A stretch of DNA of 64,000 nt, taken from contig DS990262.1 in NCBI GenBank assembly GCA_000155435.1, forward strand, positions 23,306 to 87,305, in the 5' to 3' direction. The position numbers and the translations under genes are program-made. The notes below the pieces were generated by a model. That model was not told the origin of the DNA, ran no database searches, and was given only the letters and a program-made list of their open reading frames with translations. Origin of the DNA: Clostridiales bacterium 1_7_47FAA (GTDB taxonomy: Bacteria; Bacillota; Clostridia; Lachnospirales; Lachnospiraceae). The number at the start of each line of letters is the position of its first letter. The stretch's first letter is position 1. Positions 8,114-17,101 of this stretch are shown one piece after another.

Positions 8114-9466
8114 ATGCAGGATATTGAATATCTGAAGAGTATGTATCCGTCTGGGATAAAGATACTTCAGGGATATGTATCAGAGGCGTGCGACAGGCTG
8201 GACTATAAGAACAGCCCCATGTATGACGAATATCCGGACCAACTGATGGTTAACAGACTGTGTGATACTATCTGTGATACAGTCATGTCATCAGAAGGCG
8301 CGGAGCGGGTCAGCGGTATGTGGAACATAACAGAGGCTGACAGAAGTTCTCTGGAGATGGAGGAACTGCATAATGATATGAAACGTCTGGATATAGATTC
8401 CTCGGATGATGATCCGGATGTGGTTCAAGATGAAACGCTGCCTGAAGAATGTTATAGGATAGAGACAGAGTCAGTCAGGGAGAATCAGGGATTGCGGAAT
8501 GTGAATCAAGAGGAACCTGATGCAGATGCTTCGAATCATGTACATGGATGTGGCAAATCCGATATCCGTTCTATGGAAGAGCGGATGGAGACTCAGGAAA
8601 TGAGAGGAAGAAATCCGATGGGACCGGGACCAGTCAGGCCACCGATGGGACCGGGGCCGGAGAGACCGCCGATGGGGCCAGGACCAGGCAGGCCGCCGAT
8701 GGGACCGGGGCCGGAGAGACCGCCGATGGGGCCAGGACCAGGCAGGCCACCGATGGGACCGGGGCCGGAAAGACCGCCGATGGGACCAGGGCCGGAAAGA
8801 CCGCCGATGGGGCCAGGACCAGGCAGACCGCCGATGGGACCGGGGCCAGGCAGGCCGCCGATGGGACCAGGGCCGGAGAGACCGCCGATGGGGCCAGGAC
8901 CAGGCAGACCGCCGATGGGGCCGGGACCGGAGAGACCACCGATGGGGCCAGGACCGGAGAGACCACCGATGGGGCCAGGGACAGGCAGACCGCCGATGGG
9001 ACCAGGGCCGGAGAGACCGCCGATGGGGCCAGGGCCAGGCAGACCGCCGATGGGGCCGGGGCCAGGCAGGCCACCCCAGGGACCAGGGCCGGTAAGGCCG
9101 CCCAGACCAGTACCACCGCCACCCAGGCCACCCCAGGGGCCAGGGCCGGTAAGACCGCCCAGACCAGTGCCGCCACCACCCAGGCCACCCCAGGGGCCGG
9201 GACCGGTAAGACCGCCCAGACCGGTGCCGCCGCCACCTAGGCCAGTGCCACCGCCACCCAGACCGCCCAGGCCAGTGCCGCCACCACCGAGACCACCGAG
9301 ACCGGTGCCGCCGCCACCCAGGCCAGTGCCGCCACCCAGACCACCGAGACCAGTGCCGCCGCCAAAACCGGTTTACAGGCCTTCATGGCTTAGGGATCTG
9401 ATTAAAGTCCTGTTGCTGAATGAGATGCATAACAGACGGTGTGCCAGGGGGATTTGTTTTATATAG
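8114..9466 (+). CDS. Pro/Gly/Met-repeat protein with Lachnospiraceae-type N-terminal domain
   Basis: The start at 8114 follows AAGGGAG by five bases; an in-frame extension to 8018 lacks such a site. The 450-residue product has a folded N-terminal part (about residues 1-75, with DIEYLKSMYP, CDRLDY and MYDEYPD) resembling a domain I recall from many Lachnospiraceae proteins. An acidic linker leads to 17 tandem copies of PMGPGPxRP and then PQGPGPVRP / RPVPPPP repeats. It ends in a basic C-terminus (WLRDLIKVLLLNEMHNRRC). No export signal is seen. Together with the preceding Cys-Pro-tailed protein it suggests a spore coat or exosporium component, by inference only. Confidence 0.75.
   Translation: MQDIEYLKSMYPSGIKILQGYVSEACDRLDYKNSPMYDEYPDQLMVNRLCDTICDTVMSSEGAERVSGMWNITEADRSSLEMEELHNDMKRLDIDSSDDDPDVVQDETLPEECYRIETESVRENQGLRNVNQEEPDADASNHVHGCGKSDIRSMEERMETQEMRGRNPMGPGPVRPPMGPGPERPPMGPGPGRPPMGPGPERPPMGPGPGRPPMGPGPERPPMGPGPERPPMGPGPGRPPMGPGPGRPPMGPGPERPPMGPGPGRPPMGPGPERPPMGPGPERPPMGPGTGRPPMGPGPERPPMGPGPGRPPMGPGPGRPPQGPGPVRPPRPVPPPPRPPQGPGPVRPPRPVPPPPRPPQGPGPVRPPRPVPPPPRPVPPPPRPPRPVPPPPRPPRPVPPPPRPVPPPRPPRPVPPPKPVYRPSWLRDLIKVLLLNEMHNRRCARGICFI
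8615..9380 (+). repeat. Tandem 27-bp coding repeats
   Basis: Seventeen head-to-tail 27-bp units fill 8615-9073, each encoding PMGPG(P/T)(V/E/G)RP. Three longer units built on PQGPGPVRPPRPVPPPP and further Pro-rich sequence follow to 9380. The variable codon is mainly GAG or GGC, so units alternate between PERP and PGRP. Such an array is expected to change length by slippage or recombination. Because the unit length is divisible by three and lacks stops, other frames and the opposite strand are also open here and should not be taken as genes. Confidence 0.95.
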
Positions 9467-9615
9467 TAACCGATAAACCATTGTTTTGATGTTCCGTTTT
9501 CAATCTGGCAAAGGGTTTACACAAAATTTCGAAAAGATTAAGTTGTAGTTTTACTGGTTATTATATAAAATAAGAGATAACCAAAATAACCTGTCTATGA
9601 GGAACAGATACACAT

Positions 9616-12096
9616 ATGAAAAGAACATTACAGAAAGCAGGAATCTTATTCCTGATATTTATAGCGGCCCTTGTAATATATTTTGTCAGTGCCAGGAACA
9701 CAATGGAAAAGGAAAACACGGTCTACACTTCCATGGAGGAACCTTCCCTCCCTGTTGTATATACCAAGTTAAATGGAAAAGAAATAAACTGCCTGCACGG
9801 TTATATGCAGGACATGGGCAATCAGGCGGCCAGGGACAGTATCTCTGTGCTGCCTGAAAACCGTGAACTGGGGATTAAGATAACGGAATACGGCAATACC
9901 ATAACAGGAATCAGCTATGAGGTGAGAAACCTGTCATTGGACAGGCTGATTGAGCGCACGGATATAACGGAGTGGGATAGTTCCGAAGGGATTACTACGG
10001 CGGTCCTCCCCATCCAGAACCTTTTGATGAGGAATGAGCCGTATTATCTTACTCTTAATGTAAGCACCAGCGAAAGCCAGATCCGCTATTATACCAGGAT
10101 TGTGTGGCCGGATAACAACTATGCTTACGACATGGTCAGCCTGGCAGAGGAATTTTCCAGAAAGAGCCTGGATTATGAGCAGGCAAGGGAGCTGGTGTCT
10201 TATCTGGAGACAAATGATACAGAAGACAACAGCAGCCTTGGACATGTGACAATCAGGGCCAGCTTCAGCCATCTGACCTGGGACGGACTTGACGTGGAAA
10301 TGGCGGGGGAGCCGCAGGTGACACTGCAGGAATTTGACGGTATCATGGGCCAGGTAAAGGTCAGGTATACGGTGGCAATCACTGAGAGTGATAATACCAG
10401 GACATTGGTTGATACGGAAGATAATTTCACCATGAAGTGGAATGAGAAGCGTATTTACCTGATGAATTATGAGCGCAATGCCAATGAGATGTTTACAGGG
10501 GAAAGGGAGGCATTTTCCGGTAAACGGATTCTTCTGGGCATTACCAATGACAATATGATTAAGTCTGTTAAAAGCCCCAAATCCCGCTATCTTGCATTTA
10601 AGACGGGAGGGGACCTGTGGTGCTATGACCAGACTGATAATGAGCTGGTGCGCATCTTTACATTTGACAGCAGCAAGGATGACGGGGTACGGAGCAGGTA
10701 TGACAGACATGATGTGAAAATACTGTCCGTCCAGGAGGATGGCACCGTGGATTTCCTTGTATACGGCTATATGAACCGTGGGAAATACGAGGGCCGCATG
10801 GGCGTCATATATTACAGCTACGACGCGGAGAAGGACACGGTTAATGAAAAATTCTATCTGGCTTCATCGGAATCTTTTGAGAAGGTCAGGGAGGATGTCA
10901 ACAACCTGTCCTATCTCAGCCAGAACAGCATGATGTACCTGATGCTGGAGGGCAGCGTATACGGTATTGATTTAAAGAGTAATGAATCCCTTGTGGTTGC
11001 GCAGGGGCTTACCAAAGGCAGTTTTGCGGTAAGCGGGGACGGAAGCAGGATTGCATGGCAGGACGGAGCCAGCCTCTACGAGTCGGAGAAGGTCCATGTC
11101 ATGGATTTTAATACGGCCCAGAAACAGGAGATAGCGGGAGCTGAGGGGGATTTTGTCAGGGTATTGGGATTTGTGGGCAATGACCTGATTTATGGTTTCA
11201 GCAGTTCCGGTGATAAATGGATTGTTAATGGACGGACGAAGGGCATGCCCATGTACGCCATGTATATTGTGGACAATGAGATGCAGGTGGAAAGTGAGTA
11301 CAGGAAGGACGGCATCTATATCTCGGACGTGGTGGCGGAGGATGGGCGTATCCATCTGAAACGCCTGGTGCGTCTCAGTGAAAACCAGTATATGTATCAG
11401 GACCAGGACACCATTGTCTGTAACCAGAAGGTGGATGACGGGGAATTAAAGGGCATTGGGTACTTTGCCTCCCAGGACCGGGGCCGGGTCTATTATGTAC
11501 AGGCTGACTCGGATTTAAACGGGGACAAGGTAGATATATCAGCGCCAAAGGCATTTTCCTATGAATTCTCAAGTACCCTTGATATCAGTTATGCATCAAC
11601 GGCCCAGGCAGATACAGGCATGGTGTTCCATGCTTACGGCGGGGGTCATTATCTGGGGTCCTCCAGAAGCTTCAGTACGGCCGTGGACATGGCTTATGGG
11701 CAGATGGGATTCGTGACGGACGGGAACCAGCATATTGTATGGGACAGGATTAACAGAGGCCCCATCCGCAATATCAAGTCGCCGGTGGAAGAGGCGAGGA
11801 AGATGACCAAGTACCTGGAATCCTTTGATGGAAGCAGGATGTATGAGGAGGGGCTGATCCTCATTGATGCGGGCGGATGCAGCCTGAACCAGATCCTGTA
11901 TTATATTGATAAGGGGATCCCGGTCATTTCCTATGTGGATGCAGGGAGATATGTGCTGTTGTCCGGATATGACCAGTATAATGTAACCCTTTATGATCCA
12001 CAGACCCAGGAAACCACCAAGATGGGACTGAATGATGCCACGGAATATTTTAAGGTACTTCAGAATGATTTTCTGTGTGCGCTTACTGTAAATTAA
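9616..12096 (+). CDS. Membrane-anchored extracytoplasmic protein with C39-peptidase-like C-terminus
   Basis: An 826-residue protein with one N-terminal transmembrane segment (about residues 8-26) and a long extracytoplasmic part. The middle (about 310-620) contains repeated blade-like stretches such as AFKTGGDLWCYD and SGDGSRIAWQDG, suggesting a beta-propeller. The C-terminal ~130 residues (ILIDAGGCSLNQILYYIDKGIPVISYVD...LLSGYDQYNVTLYDPQ) resemble C39-like peptidase or papain-like domains, with a Cys near residue 760 but without an obvious complete catalytic set. GAGGAA lies 11 bases before the ATG. It is a single gene ending at a strong terminator. Substrate and role are unknown. Confidence 0.75.
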   Translation: MKRTLQKAGILFLIFIAALVIYFVSARNTMEKENTVYTSMEEPSLPVVYTKLNGKEINCLHGYMQDMGNQAARDSISVLPENRELGIKITEYGNTITGISYEVRNLSLDRLIERTDITEWDSSEGITTAVLPIQNLLMRNEPYYLTLNVSTSESQIRYYTRIVWPDNNYAYDMVSLAEEFSRKSLDYEQARELVSYLETNDTEDNSSLGHVTIRASFSHLTWDGLDVEMAGEPQVTLQEFDGIMGQVKVRYTVAITESDNTRTLVDTEDNFTMKWNEKRIYLMNYERNANEMFTGEREAFSGKRILLGITNDNMIKSVKSPKSRYLAFKTGGDLWCYDQTDNELVRIFTFDSSKDDGVRSRYDRHDVKILSVQEDGTVDFLVYGYMNRGKYEGRMGVIYYSYDAEKDTVNEKFYLASSESFEKVREDVNNLSYLSQNSMMYLMLEGSVYGIDLKSNESLVVAQGLTKGSFAVSGDGSRIAWQDGASLYESEKVHVMDFNTAQKQEIAGAEGDFVRVLGFVGNDLIYGFSSSGDKWIVNGRTKGMPMYAMYIVDNEMQVESEYRKDGIYISDVVAEDGRIHLKRLVRLSENQYMYQDQDTIVCNQKVDDGELKGIGYFASQDRGRVYYVQADSDLNGDKVDISAPKAFSYEFSSTLDISYASTAQADTGMVFHAYGGGHYLGSSRSFSTAVDMAYGQMGFVTDGNQHIVWDRINRGPIRNIKSPVEEARKMTKYLESFDGSRMYEEGLILIDAGGCSLNQILYYIDKGIPVISYVDAGRYVLLSGYDQYNVTLYDPQTQETTKMGLNDATEYFKVLQNDFLCALTVN

Positions 12097-12100
12097 TAAT

Positions 12101-12152
12101 AAGTCAATTCCTTCCGGATTTTGTGTGATGGTCTGGAAGGAGTTGACTTTTT
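12101..12152 (+). terminator. Terminator after the C39-like protein gene
   Basis: A 15-base arm AAGTCAATTCCTTCC (12101-12115) pairs with GGAAGGAGTTGACTT (12135-12149) with one mismatch, followed by T residues. Confidence 0.88.
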
Positions 12153-12219
12153 TATTAAATTTTGATATGCTGTCTGCAATGGTTAGAATAACCTAACTTG
12201 CAAACAAGGAGAAAGAGGA

Positions 12220-12840
12220 TTGAAATATATTTGGATAAATCCAGTGACGGAAAGCATGTATGGGAAGCCGGTCCTGGATGGGTTCTTACAGAAACATGGG
12301 TTTACCCGTGTCTGGTGCAGGACGGACTGGGGACGGGAAGTGAAGGAGAAGTACAGGAAAATGCTGGACGGATGCAGGGATACGGTGGCGGATGCACGGT
12401 GCCCCATGGCCTGTGAATTAGTGAAATCCATGGCAGAGGACGGCGTGAGGGCGGCTGGGATTGAACCAATCCTGATTCACTGTGCAAGGGAAATCAGCAG
12501 CAGGGAAGATTTAAGGAATGGGGAGAAGATCATAACCACACCATGTGTTTCCCTGGCAGATATGGGAAATTCCCTAAGGCTTCCCAATACACGGTTCATC
12601 ACGTGGAACGCCCTGTTAAAGGAGCTGGGGCAGAGACCGGAGGGAAAGCAGCTTCATGCAAGCCCCATCCCGCCCGGGTTCTTTGCAGGGATGGAGGAGC
12701 GGGTACAGAGCCTGACCGGGAAAGAGGAGATTGAAGCGTATATGAAAAGCGGCAGATGGAAGGAAGTGCGGCTTATGGAAATGCTGTACTGCCATAAGGG
12801 CTGCCATAACGGGGACGGGGTGGTAATGGATGAAACATAG
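12220..12840 (+). CDS. Hydrogenase-like Cys-rich protein heading an ABC operon
   Basis: A 206-residue cytoplasmic protein with no confident name. Its Cys spacing echoes the catalytic domain of [FeFe]-hydrogenases: ARCPMACELVK recalls the TSCCPxW motif, LIHCAREIS recalls MPCxxKxxE, and LMEMLYCHKGCHNGDG recalls the C-terminal MACPGGCxxGGG. The ferredoxin-like domain and part of the H-cluster ligand set are missing, so it is probably not an active hydrogenase; an Fe-S-binding accessory role is an inference. Translation appears to start at TTG 12220 behind AAGGAGAAAGAGG. It overlaps the permease gene by 11 bases, tying it to the transporter. Confidence 0.65.
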   Translation: MKYIWINPVTESMYGKPVLDGFLQKHGFTRVWCRTDWGREVKEKYRKMLDGCRDTVADARCPMACELVKSMAEDGVRAAGIEPILIHCAREISSREDLRNGEKIITTPCVSLADMGNSLRLPNTRFITWNALLKELGQRPEGKQLHASPIPPGFFAGMEERVQSLTGKEEIEAYMKSGRWKEVRLMEMLYCHKGCHNGDGVVMDET

Positions 12841-13600
12841 ATGGAAGGATGCGGCGGCGCCGGTCATCGGCATAGGCGCTGTCCTTCTCGTGTGGTACAT
12901 GGTGTGCAGATGGGGGATATTCAGCGCCTATGTGCTTCCTCCTCCGTCCAAGGTACTGCAGGGCTTTTTAAGGATGCTGGTATCCGGCGAGCTCTGGAAG
13001 GATATCTATATCAGCTTCATCCGGGTCATGAAGGGATTTGCCATTGCATTCGTGCTGGCGTTCTGTCTGGGGATGCTGCGGGCGCTGCTGCCTGCTTCGG
13101 GCAGGTACTATGAATATGTGGTCCAGTTCTTCCGCAACGTGCCGCCATTGAGCATGATCCCTTTATTGATCCTGTGGTGCGGGATTGGGGAGACGACGAA
13201 GACAGTCATTATCGTGCTGGCGTCCTTTTTCCCGATGTATCTGAATATTGTGAAGGGATTTACCGGGTGTGACAAAAAGCTTCTGGAGGTGGGGGACATG
13301 TTCGGATACTCCAGAGGAAGGAAATTCCTGCGGATCGTGCTGCCGTATGCATCGGCGGACATCCTGGTGGGCATGCGCATCGGCCTGGGATACAGCTGGA
13401 GGGCAATCATCGGTGCGGAAATGGTTGCGGCGTCCACCGGACTGGGGCATATGATATTATTTGCCCAGCAGATGTCCAGGACGGATAAGGTTATCGTGGG
13501 TATCCTGGTCATCGGGGCAGTGGGATATGCAACGGACCGCATCTTTGGACTGGTAATCAGCAAATTATTGAAAGGATCCTGTGACAATGGCTGGAATTGA
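12830..13600 (+). CDS. ABC transporter permease, SsuC/TauC type
   Basis: A 256-residue inner-membrane permease of the nitrate/sulfonate/taurine class (BPD_transp_1). Six hydrophobic segments are visible. The EAA loop is represented by EVGDMFGYSRGRKFLRIVLPYASADILVGMRIGLGYSWRAIIGAEM, listed here only as its parts LPYASADILVGMRIG and WRAIIGAEM, which are hallmark of SsuC, TauC and ThiX-type permeases. It overlaps both neighbours, so the three components and the upstream Cys protein form one operon. Which small organic molecule is carried cannot be read from the sequence. Confidence 0.88.
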   Translation: MKHRWKDAAAPVIGIGAVLLVWYMVCRWGIFSAYVLPPPSKVLQGFLRMLVSGELWKDIYISFIRVMKGFAIAFVLAFCLGMLRALLPASGRYYEYVVQFFRNVPPLSMIPLLILWCGIGETTKTVIIVLASFFPMYLNIVKGFTGCDKKLLEVGDMFGYSRGRKFLRIVLPYASADILVGMRIGLGYSWRAIIGAEMVAASTGLGHMILFAQQMSRTDKVIVGILVIGAVGYATDRIFGLVISKLLKGSCDNGWN

Positions 13601-14303
13601 GCTTATTAACGTACACAAACAATATGTGGTGGATGAACGGCCTGTCAAGGTCCTGAAGGGAATCAGCCTTCAGATACCGGAGAAGCATATCACGGTAATC
13701 CTGGGACGCAGCGGATGCGGCAAGACCACGCTCCTGCGCCTGACAGGCGGTCTGGAACAGGTGGATGAAGGGGAAATACGGTATGGACTGTCCCATAAGA
13801 CCGCATTCGTGTTCCAGGAGCCGCGGCTTATGCCATGGCTGAATGTGTGGAACAATGTCACCTTCGGTCTGGAAAAAAAGGACCAGGATCAGGAGAAGAT
13901 TGAATCTATCATCGCTGCCGTGGGGCTTTGCGGTTTTGAGAAGGCATATCCGTCCCAGCTTTCCGGCGGAATGCAGCAAAGGGCCGCCATTGCCAGGGCG
14001 CTGGCCTATGAGCCGTCCTTCATCATGATGGACGAGCCATTTGCGGCCCTGGATTATTTTACAAGGGAACAGATGCAGAAGGAGCTTTTGCGGGTTCAGG
14101 GGGGACAGGGCAGCAGTATCCTGTTCGTGACCCACAGCATTGACGAGGCCCTGCTTCTGGGACACCGTATCGTGGTGATTGAGAACGGGCTGGTCAAGGC
14201 CCAGTATCAGGTCCCTGAGACAGCGGGGGAACGGAACCTGCTGGATGATCTGTTTATTTCCCTGAAAAGGGATATTATAAATAACTTAAATACAACTGAA
14301 TGA
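13581..14303 (+). CDS. ABC transporter ATP-binding protein, SsuB/TauB type
   Basis: A 240-residue ATPase energising the transporter. Walker A GRSGCGKTT is near residue 42, the Q-loop is FVFQEPRLMPW, the signature is QLSGGMQQRAAIARAL and Walker B is FIMMDEPFAALD, with the H-loop His in FVTHSIDEAL. The QEPRLMPW Q-loop is characteristic of the SsuB/TauB/NrtD group. It overlaps the permease by 20 bases and the receptor ribosome site lies at its 3' end. Confidence 0.93.
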   Translation: MTMAGIELINVHKQYVVDERPVKVLKGISLQIPEKHITVILGRSGCGKTTLLRLTGGLEQVDEGEIRYGLSHKTAFVFQEPRLMPWLNVWNNVTFGLEKKDQDQEKIESIIAAVGLCGFEKAYPSQLSGGMQQRAAIARALAYEPSFIMMDEPFAALDYFTREQMQKELLRVQGGQGSSILFVTHSIDEALLLGHRIVVIENGLVKAQYQVPETAGERNLLDDLFISLKRDIINNLNTTE

Positions 14304-14317
14304 GGAGGATATGTATT

Positions 14318-15400
14318 ATGAAACGATTCATGGCATTTGGACTGGCACTGTGCATGGGGGTTACGGCCCTTACGGGATGCGCGGACGGCACCGCGGCAAC
14401 CACCGCGGCAGTAACTGAGGCACAGACAGGACAGGCAGGGAATAAGGCAGAGGATAAGGCGCAGGAAGAGGGCACCGGGGCAGATATGCCTGAAACCGCC
14501 GGGGAAGCCGGGAAAGAGGGACAGAAGGCCGCAAGCGGCATTGACAAGCTGGTGCTGACCTATGTGGTATCGCCGTTAAATGTCCCCAGTATCATTGAGA
14601 AGAACCAGAAGATTTTTGAGAAGGACTTTGAGGATATGGGCATTTCCGTGGAATATGCGGAAATCAATTCCGGCGCGGACCAGACCCAGGCCCTGGCATC
14701 CGGGGATGTGCAGATCCTTTACGCGGTTGGGGCAACCTCGGTCATCCTGTCGGCCGCCAATGGGGCGGACATCAAGGTTCTGAACATGTACAGCAGGTCG
14801 CCTAAGGCATTCTGTATGTATTCAAAGGATGACAGCCTGACCACGCCTGAGAGCCTGAAGGGCAAGACCATTGCCGGGCCTGCGGGAACCAATCTCCATG
14901 AGCTTCTGGTGGCCTATCTGGCTACGGGAGGGCTGACCATCGAGGATGTGAATTACGTGAATATGGGGATTCCTGATGCAAAGGCGGGCCTGGACGGCGG
15001 CAGCGTGGATGTGGCCCTGATTGCAGGAGCAACTGCTTACCAGGCCAGGCAGCAGGGGTATCATATGGTCGCCGACGGTGAGGGACTTATCAAGGCCATC
15101 ATTGCGGTAGCTGTAAGGCAGGACTTCTATGAGAAGAACCAGGATGTGATAGGGCGGTTCATGGAAGCCCAGGATGAGATTGCTGCCTTCATGAAGGATA
15201 ACCAGGAGGAAACCCTGAAAATCGTGGCAGAGGAACTGGACCTGGATGAGGAAGCGGTACAGGAAATGTATGGATATTATGACTTCTCCATGGATATCAG
15301 TGAGGAGGATAAGGAAGGGTTCCAGAAGACAGCTGATTTCATGCTGGAGTCAGATATGATTGAGGCGCCATTGGACGTAAATACGTTGTTTATCCAGTAA
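14318..15400 (+). CDS. ABC transporter substrate-binding lipoprotein (SsuA/NMT1-like)
   Basis: The start at 14318 is chosen because the in-frame ATG at 14300 coincides with the ribosome site TGAGGAGG. The 360-residue product has a lipoprotein signal ending LTGC, an Ala/Glu/Gly-rich linker (to about residue 70) and a periplasmic-binding fold of the SsuA/NMT1 class: VLTYVVSPLNVPSII, QALASGDVQILYAVG, LKGKTIAGPAGTNLHELLVAYL, and IPDAKAGLDGGSVDVALI. It is exported and tethered to the outer face of the membrane, delivering ligand to the adjacent permease. The ligand is unknown; sulfonates, thiamine precursors and riboflavin-like compounds are all used by relatives. Confidence 0.9.
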   Translation: MKRFMAFGLALCMGVTALTGCADGTAATTAAVTEAQTGQAGNKAEDKAQEEGTGADMPETAGEAGKEGQKAASGIDKLVLTYVVSPLNVPSIIEKNQKIFEKDFEDMGISVEYAEINSGADQTQALASGDVQILYAVGATSVILSAANGADIKVLNMYSRSPKAFCMYSKDDSLTTPESLKGKTIAGPAGTNLHELLVAYLATGGLTIEDVNYVNMGIPDAKAGLDGGSVDVALIAGATAYQARQQGYHMVADGEGLIKAIIAVAVRQDFYEKNQDVIGRFMEAQDEIAAFMKDNQEETLKIVAEELDLDEEAVQEMYGYYDFSMDISEEDKEGFQKTADFMLESDMIEAPLDVNTLFIQ

Positions 15401-15421
15401 TATACGGCAAAGGAACCAGTG

Positions 15422-15475
15422 CCCGGGATTCCCATCCGAGGATTTTAAAATCGGATGGGAATCCCGGGTTTTCTT
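15422..15475 (+). terminator. Strong terminator of the 12220-15400 ABC operon
   Basis: A perfect 18-bp stem (15422-15439 with 15451-15468, beginning CCCGGGATTCCC) with an AT loop and a T-rich tail. Confidence 0.93.
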
Positions 15476-15539
15476 TTGGAACGGCAGATGGAAAAAGGGA
15501 TTTACAGACCATGGTCTGTACGCCGGATTTGCGTTTTAC

Positions 15540-15567
15540 TTTACAAATCTGATTCTTATGGTATAAT
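15540..15567 (+). promoter_or_regulatory. murA promoter
   Basis: TTTACA (15540-15545), 16 bases, TATAAT (15562-15567). This predicts a leader of about 95 bases before the murA ATG at 15670. Confidence 0.75.
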
Positions 15568-15669
15568 CTAAGAAAGATGTAAATAAAATATGAACAAATT
15601 TTTACGTAATTGTTTAGGAATGTTGTCCTTGGATATGGGATTTGTTTAAATAAATATCAGAGGTGTGGA

Positions 15670-16962
15670 ATGGAACAATATATAATCAAAGGCGGCAACC
15701 CGCTGGTGGGCGATGTGACCATAAGCGGTGCCAAGAATGCCGCACTGGGTATTCTGGCCGCTTCTATCATGACAGATGATGACGTTTTGATTGATAATCT
15801 GCCGGATGTACGGGATATTAATGTACTGTTAGAGGCCATAGAGGAAATCGGTGCAAGGGTTGAACGCATTGACCGACACACTGTAAAGATTAACGGAAGC
15901 AACATAAAGGAAGTATCTGTGGATGATGAATACATCCGCAAAATCCGTGCATCCTATTATTTCATCGGTGCACTGTTAGGTAAGTATAAGAGCGCCCAGG
16001 TGCCCCTTCCGGGCGGCTGTAATATCGGCAGCAGGCCCATTGACCAGCATATCAAGGGATTCAGGGCTTTGGGAGCCGAGGTTATCATCGAGAGGGGCGC
16101 TGTGATTGCACATGCCATTGATTTGGTGGCAAGCCACATTTATCTGGATGTGGTTTCTGTTGGCGCAACCATTAATATCATGATGGCGGCAGCCCTTGCA
16201 GAGGGGCAGACCATATTGGAGAACGCTGCCAAGGAACCGCATATTGTTGACGTTGCCAACTTCCTCAACAGTATGGGCGCCAATATCAAGGGAGCCGGAA
16301 CCGATACCATCCGCATCAAGGGTGTGGACAGGCTTCACGGGACAGAGTATTCCATCATTCCTGACCAGATTGAGGCAGGTACGTTCATGTGTGCGGCTGC
16401 GGCAACCAGAGGGGATATCATGATTAAGAATGTGATACCAAAGCATCTGGAAGCCATTTCCGCAAAGCTTATGGAGATTGGCTGCGAGGTGGCTGAGTTT
16501 GACGACGCGGTGCGCGTTGTGGGCAAGCCTTCCCAGAGACATACGGACATCAAGACCCTTCCGTATCCCGGTTTTCCAACAGACATGCAGCCCCAGATGG
16601 CAGTTGCCCTTGTGCTTGCCAACGGAACAAGCATGGTGACGGAGAGCATTTTCGAGAACCGCTTTAAGTATGTGGATGAACTGGCCCGTATGGGCAGCAA
16701 CATCAAGGTTGAGGGCAATGTGGCTGTCATAGACGGCGTGAAACGCCTGACAGGAGCACAGGTCAATGCGCCTGACCTGAGGGCGGGAGCAGCGCTGGTG
16801 ATTGCAGGACTGGCAGCGGACGGATATACGGTTGTGGATGAGATCGGTTATATCCAGAGGGGCTATGAATGTTTTGAGGAAAAGCTCCAGGGACTGGGCG
16901 CCATGATTGAAAAGGTGGATTCGGACAGGGACCTTCAGAAGTTTAAACTGAGGGTTGGCTGA
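15670..16962 (+). CDS. murA: UDP-N-acetylglucosamine 1-carboxyvinyltransferase
   Basis: MurA transfers enolpyruvate from PEP to UDP-GlcNAc, the first committed step of peptidoglycan synthesis, in the cytoplasm. From the ATG at 15670, behind AGAGGTGTGG, the protein is 430 residues, usual for the family; a TTG 60 bases upstream is open but adds a tail not seen in MurA. The KN pair of the active site is at residues 22-23 and the catalytic, fosfomycin-sensitive Cys is at 117 in LPGGCNIG. Clostridia often carry two MurA paralogues, so this may be murA1 or murA2. It is a single gene with its own promoter and terminator. Confidence 0.96.
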   Translation: MEQYIIKGGNPLVGDVTISGAKNAALGILAASIMTDDDVLIDNLPDVRDINVLLEAIEEIGARVERIDRHTVKINGSNIKEVSVDDEYIRKIRASYYFIGALLGKYKSAQVPLPGGCNIGSRPIDQHIKGFRALGAEVIIERGAVIAHAIDLVASHIYLDVVSVGATINIMMAAALAEGQTILENAAKEPHIVDVANFLNSMGANIKGAGTDTIRIKGVDRLHGTEYSIIPDQIEAGTFMCAAAATRGDIMIKNVIPKHLEAISAKLMEIGCEVAEFDDAVRVVGKPSQRHTDIKTLPYPGFPTDMQPQMAVALVLANGTSMVTESIFENRFKYVDELARMGSNIKVEGNVAVIDGVKRLTGAQVNAPDLRAGAALVIAGLAADGYTVVDEIGYIQRGYECFEEKLQGLGAMIEKVDSDRDLQKFKLRVG

Positions 16963-16990
16963 GACGGTTGGATAGAAGGATAGTGAAGGG

Positions 16991-17039
16991 ACGCAGGCTT
17001 TGCACATAGGGATTTCTATGTGTGGAGCCTGCGTTTTTG
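16991..17039 (+). terminator. murA terminator
   Basis: Outer stem ACGCAGGCT (16991-16999) with AGCCTGCGT (17026-17034) and inner stem CACATAG/CTATGTG, followed by five T residues. Confidence 0.88.
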
Positions 17040-17101
17040 TGTTGGATGGATGCGTTGGATTGGGATTACCGGAGCGGCTGGCGGGAGTGGATGTTCCAAC
17101 A

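Noticed and set aside
8548-9240. Long open frames in a second forward frame and on the minus strand (8634-9236) over the PMGPGP repeats
   Set aside because: The 27-bp repeat lacks stops in several frames, so these are consequences of the repeat; composition and the ribosome site support only the frame starting at 8114.
15976-17007. 343-residue minus-strand open frame opposite murA
   Set aside because: It is antisense to a strongly conserved murA and has no ribosome site or domain.
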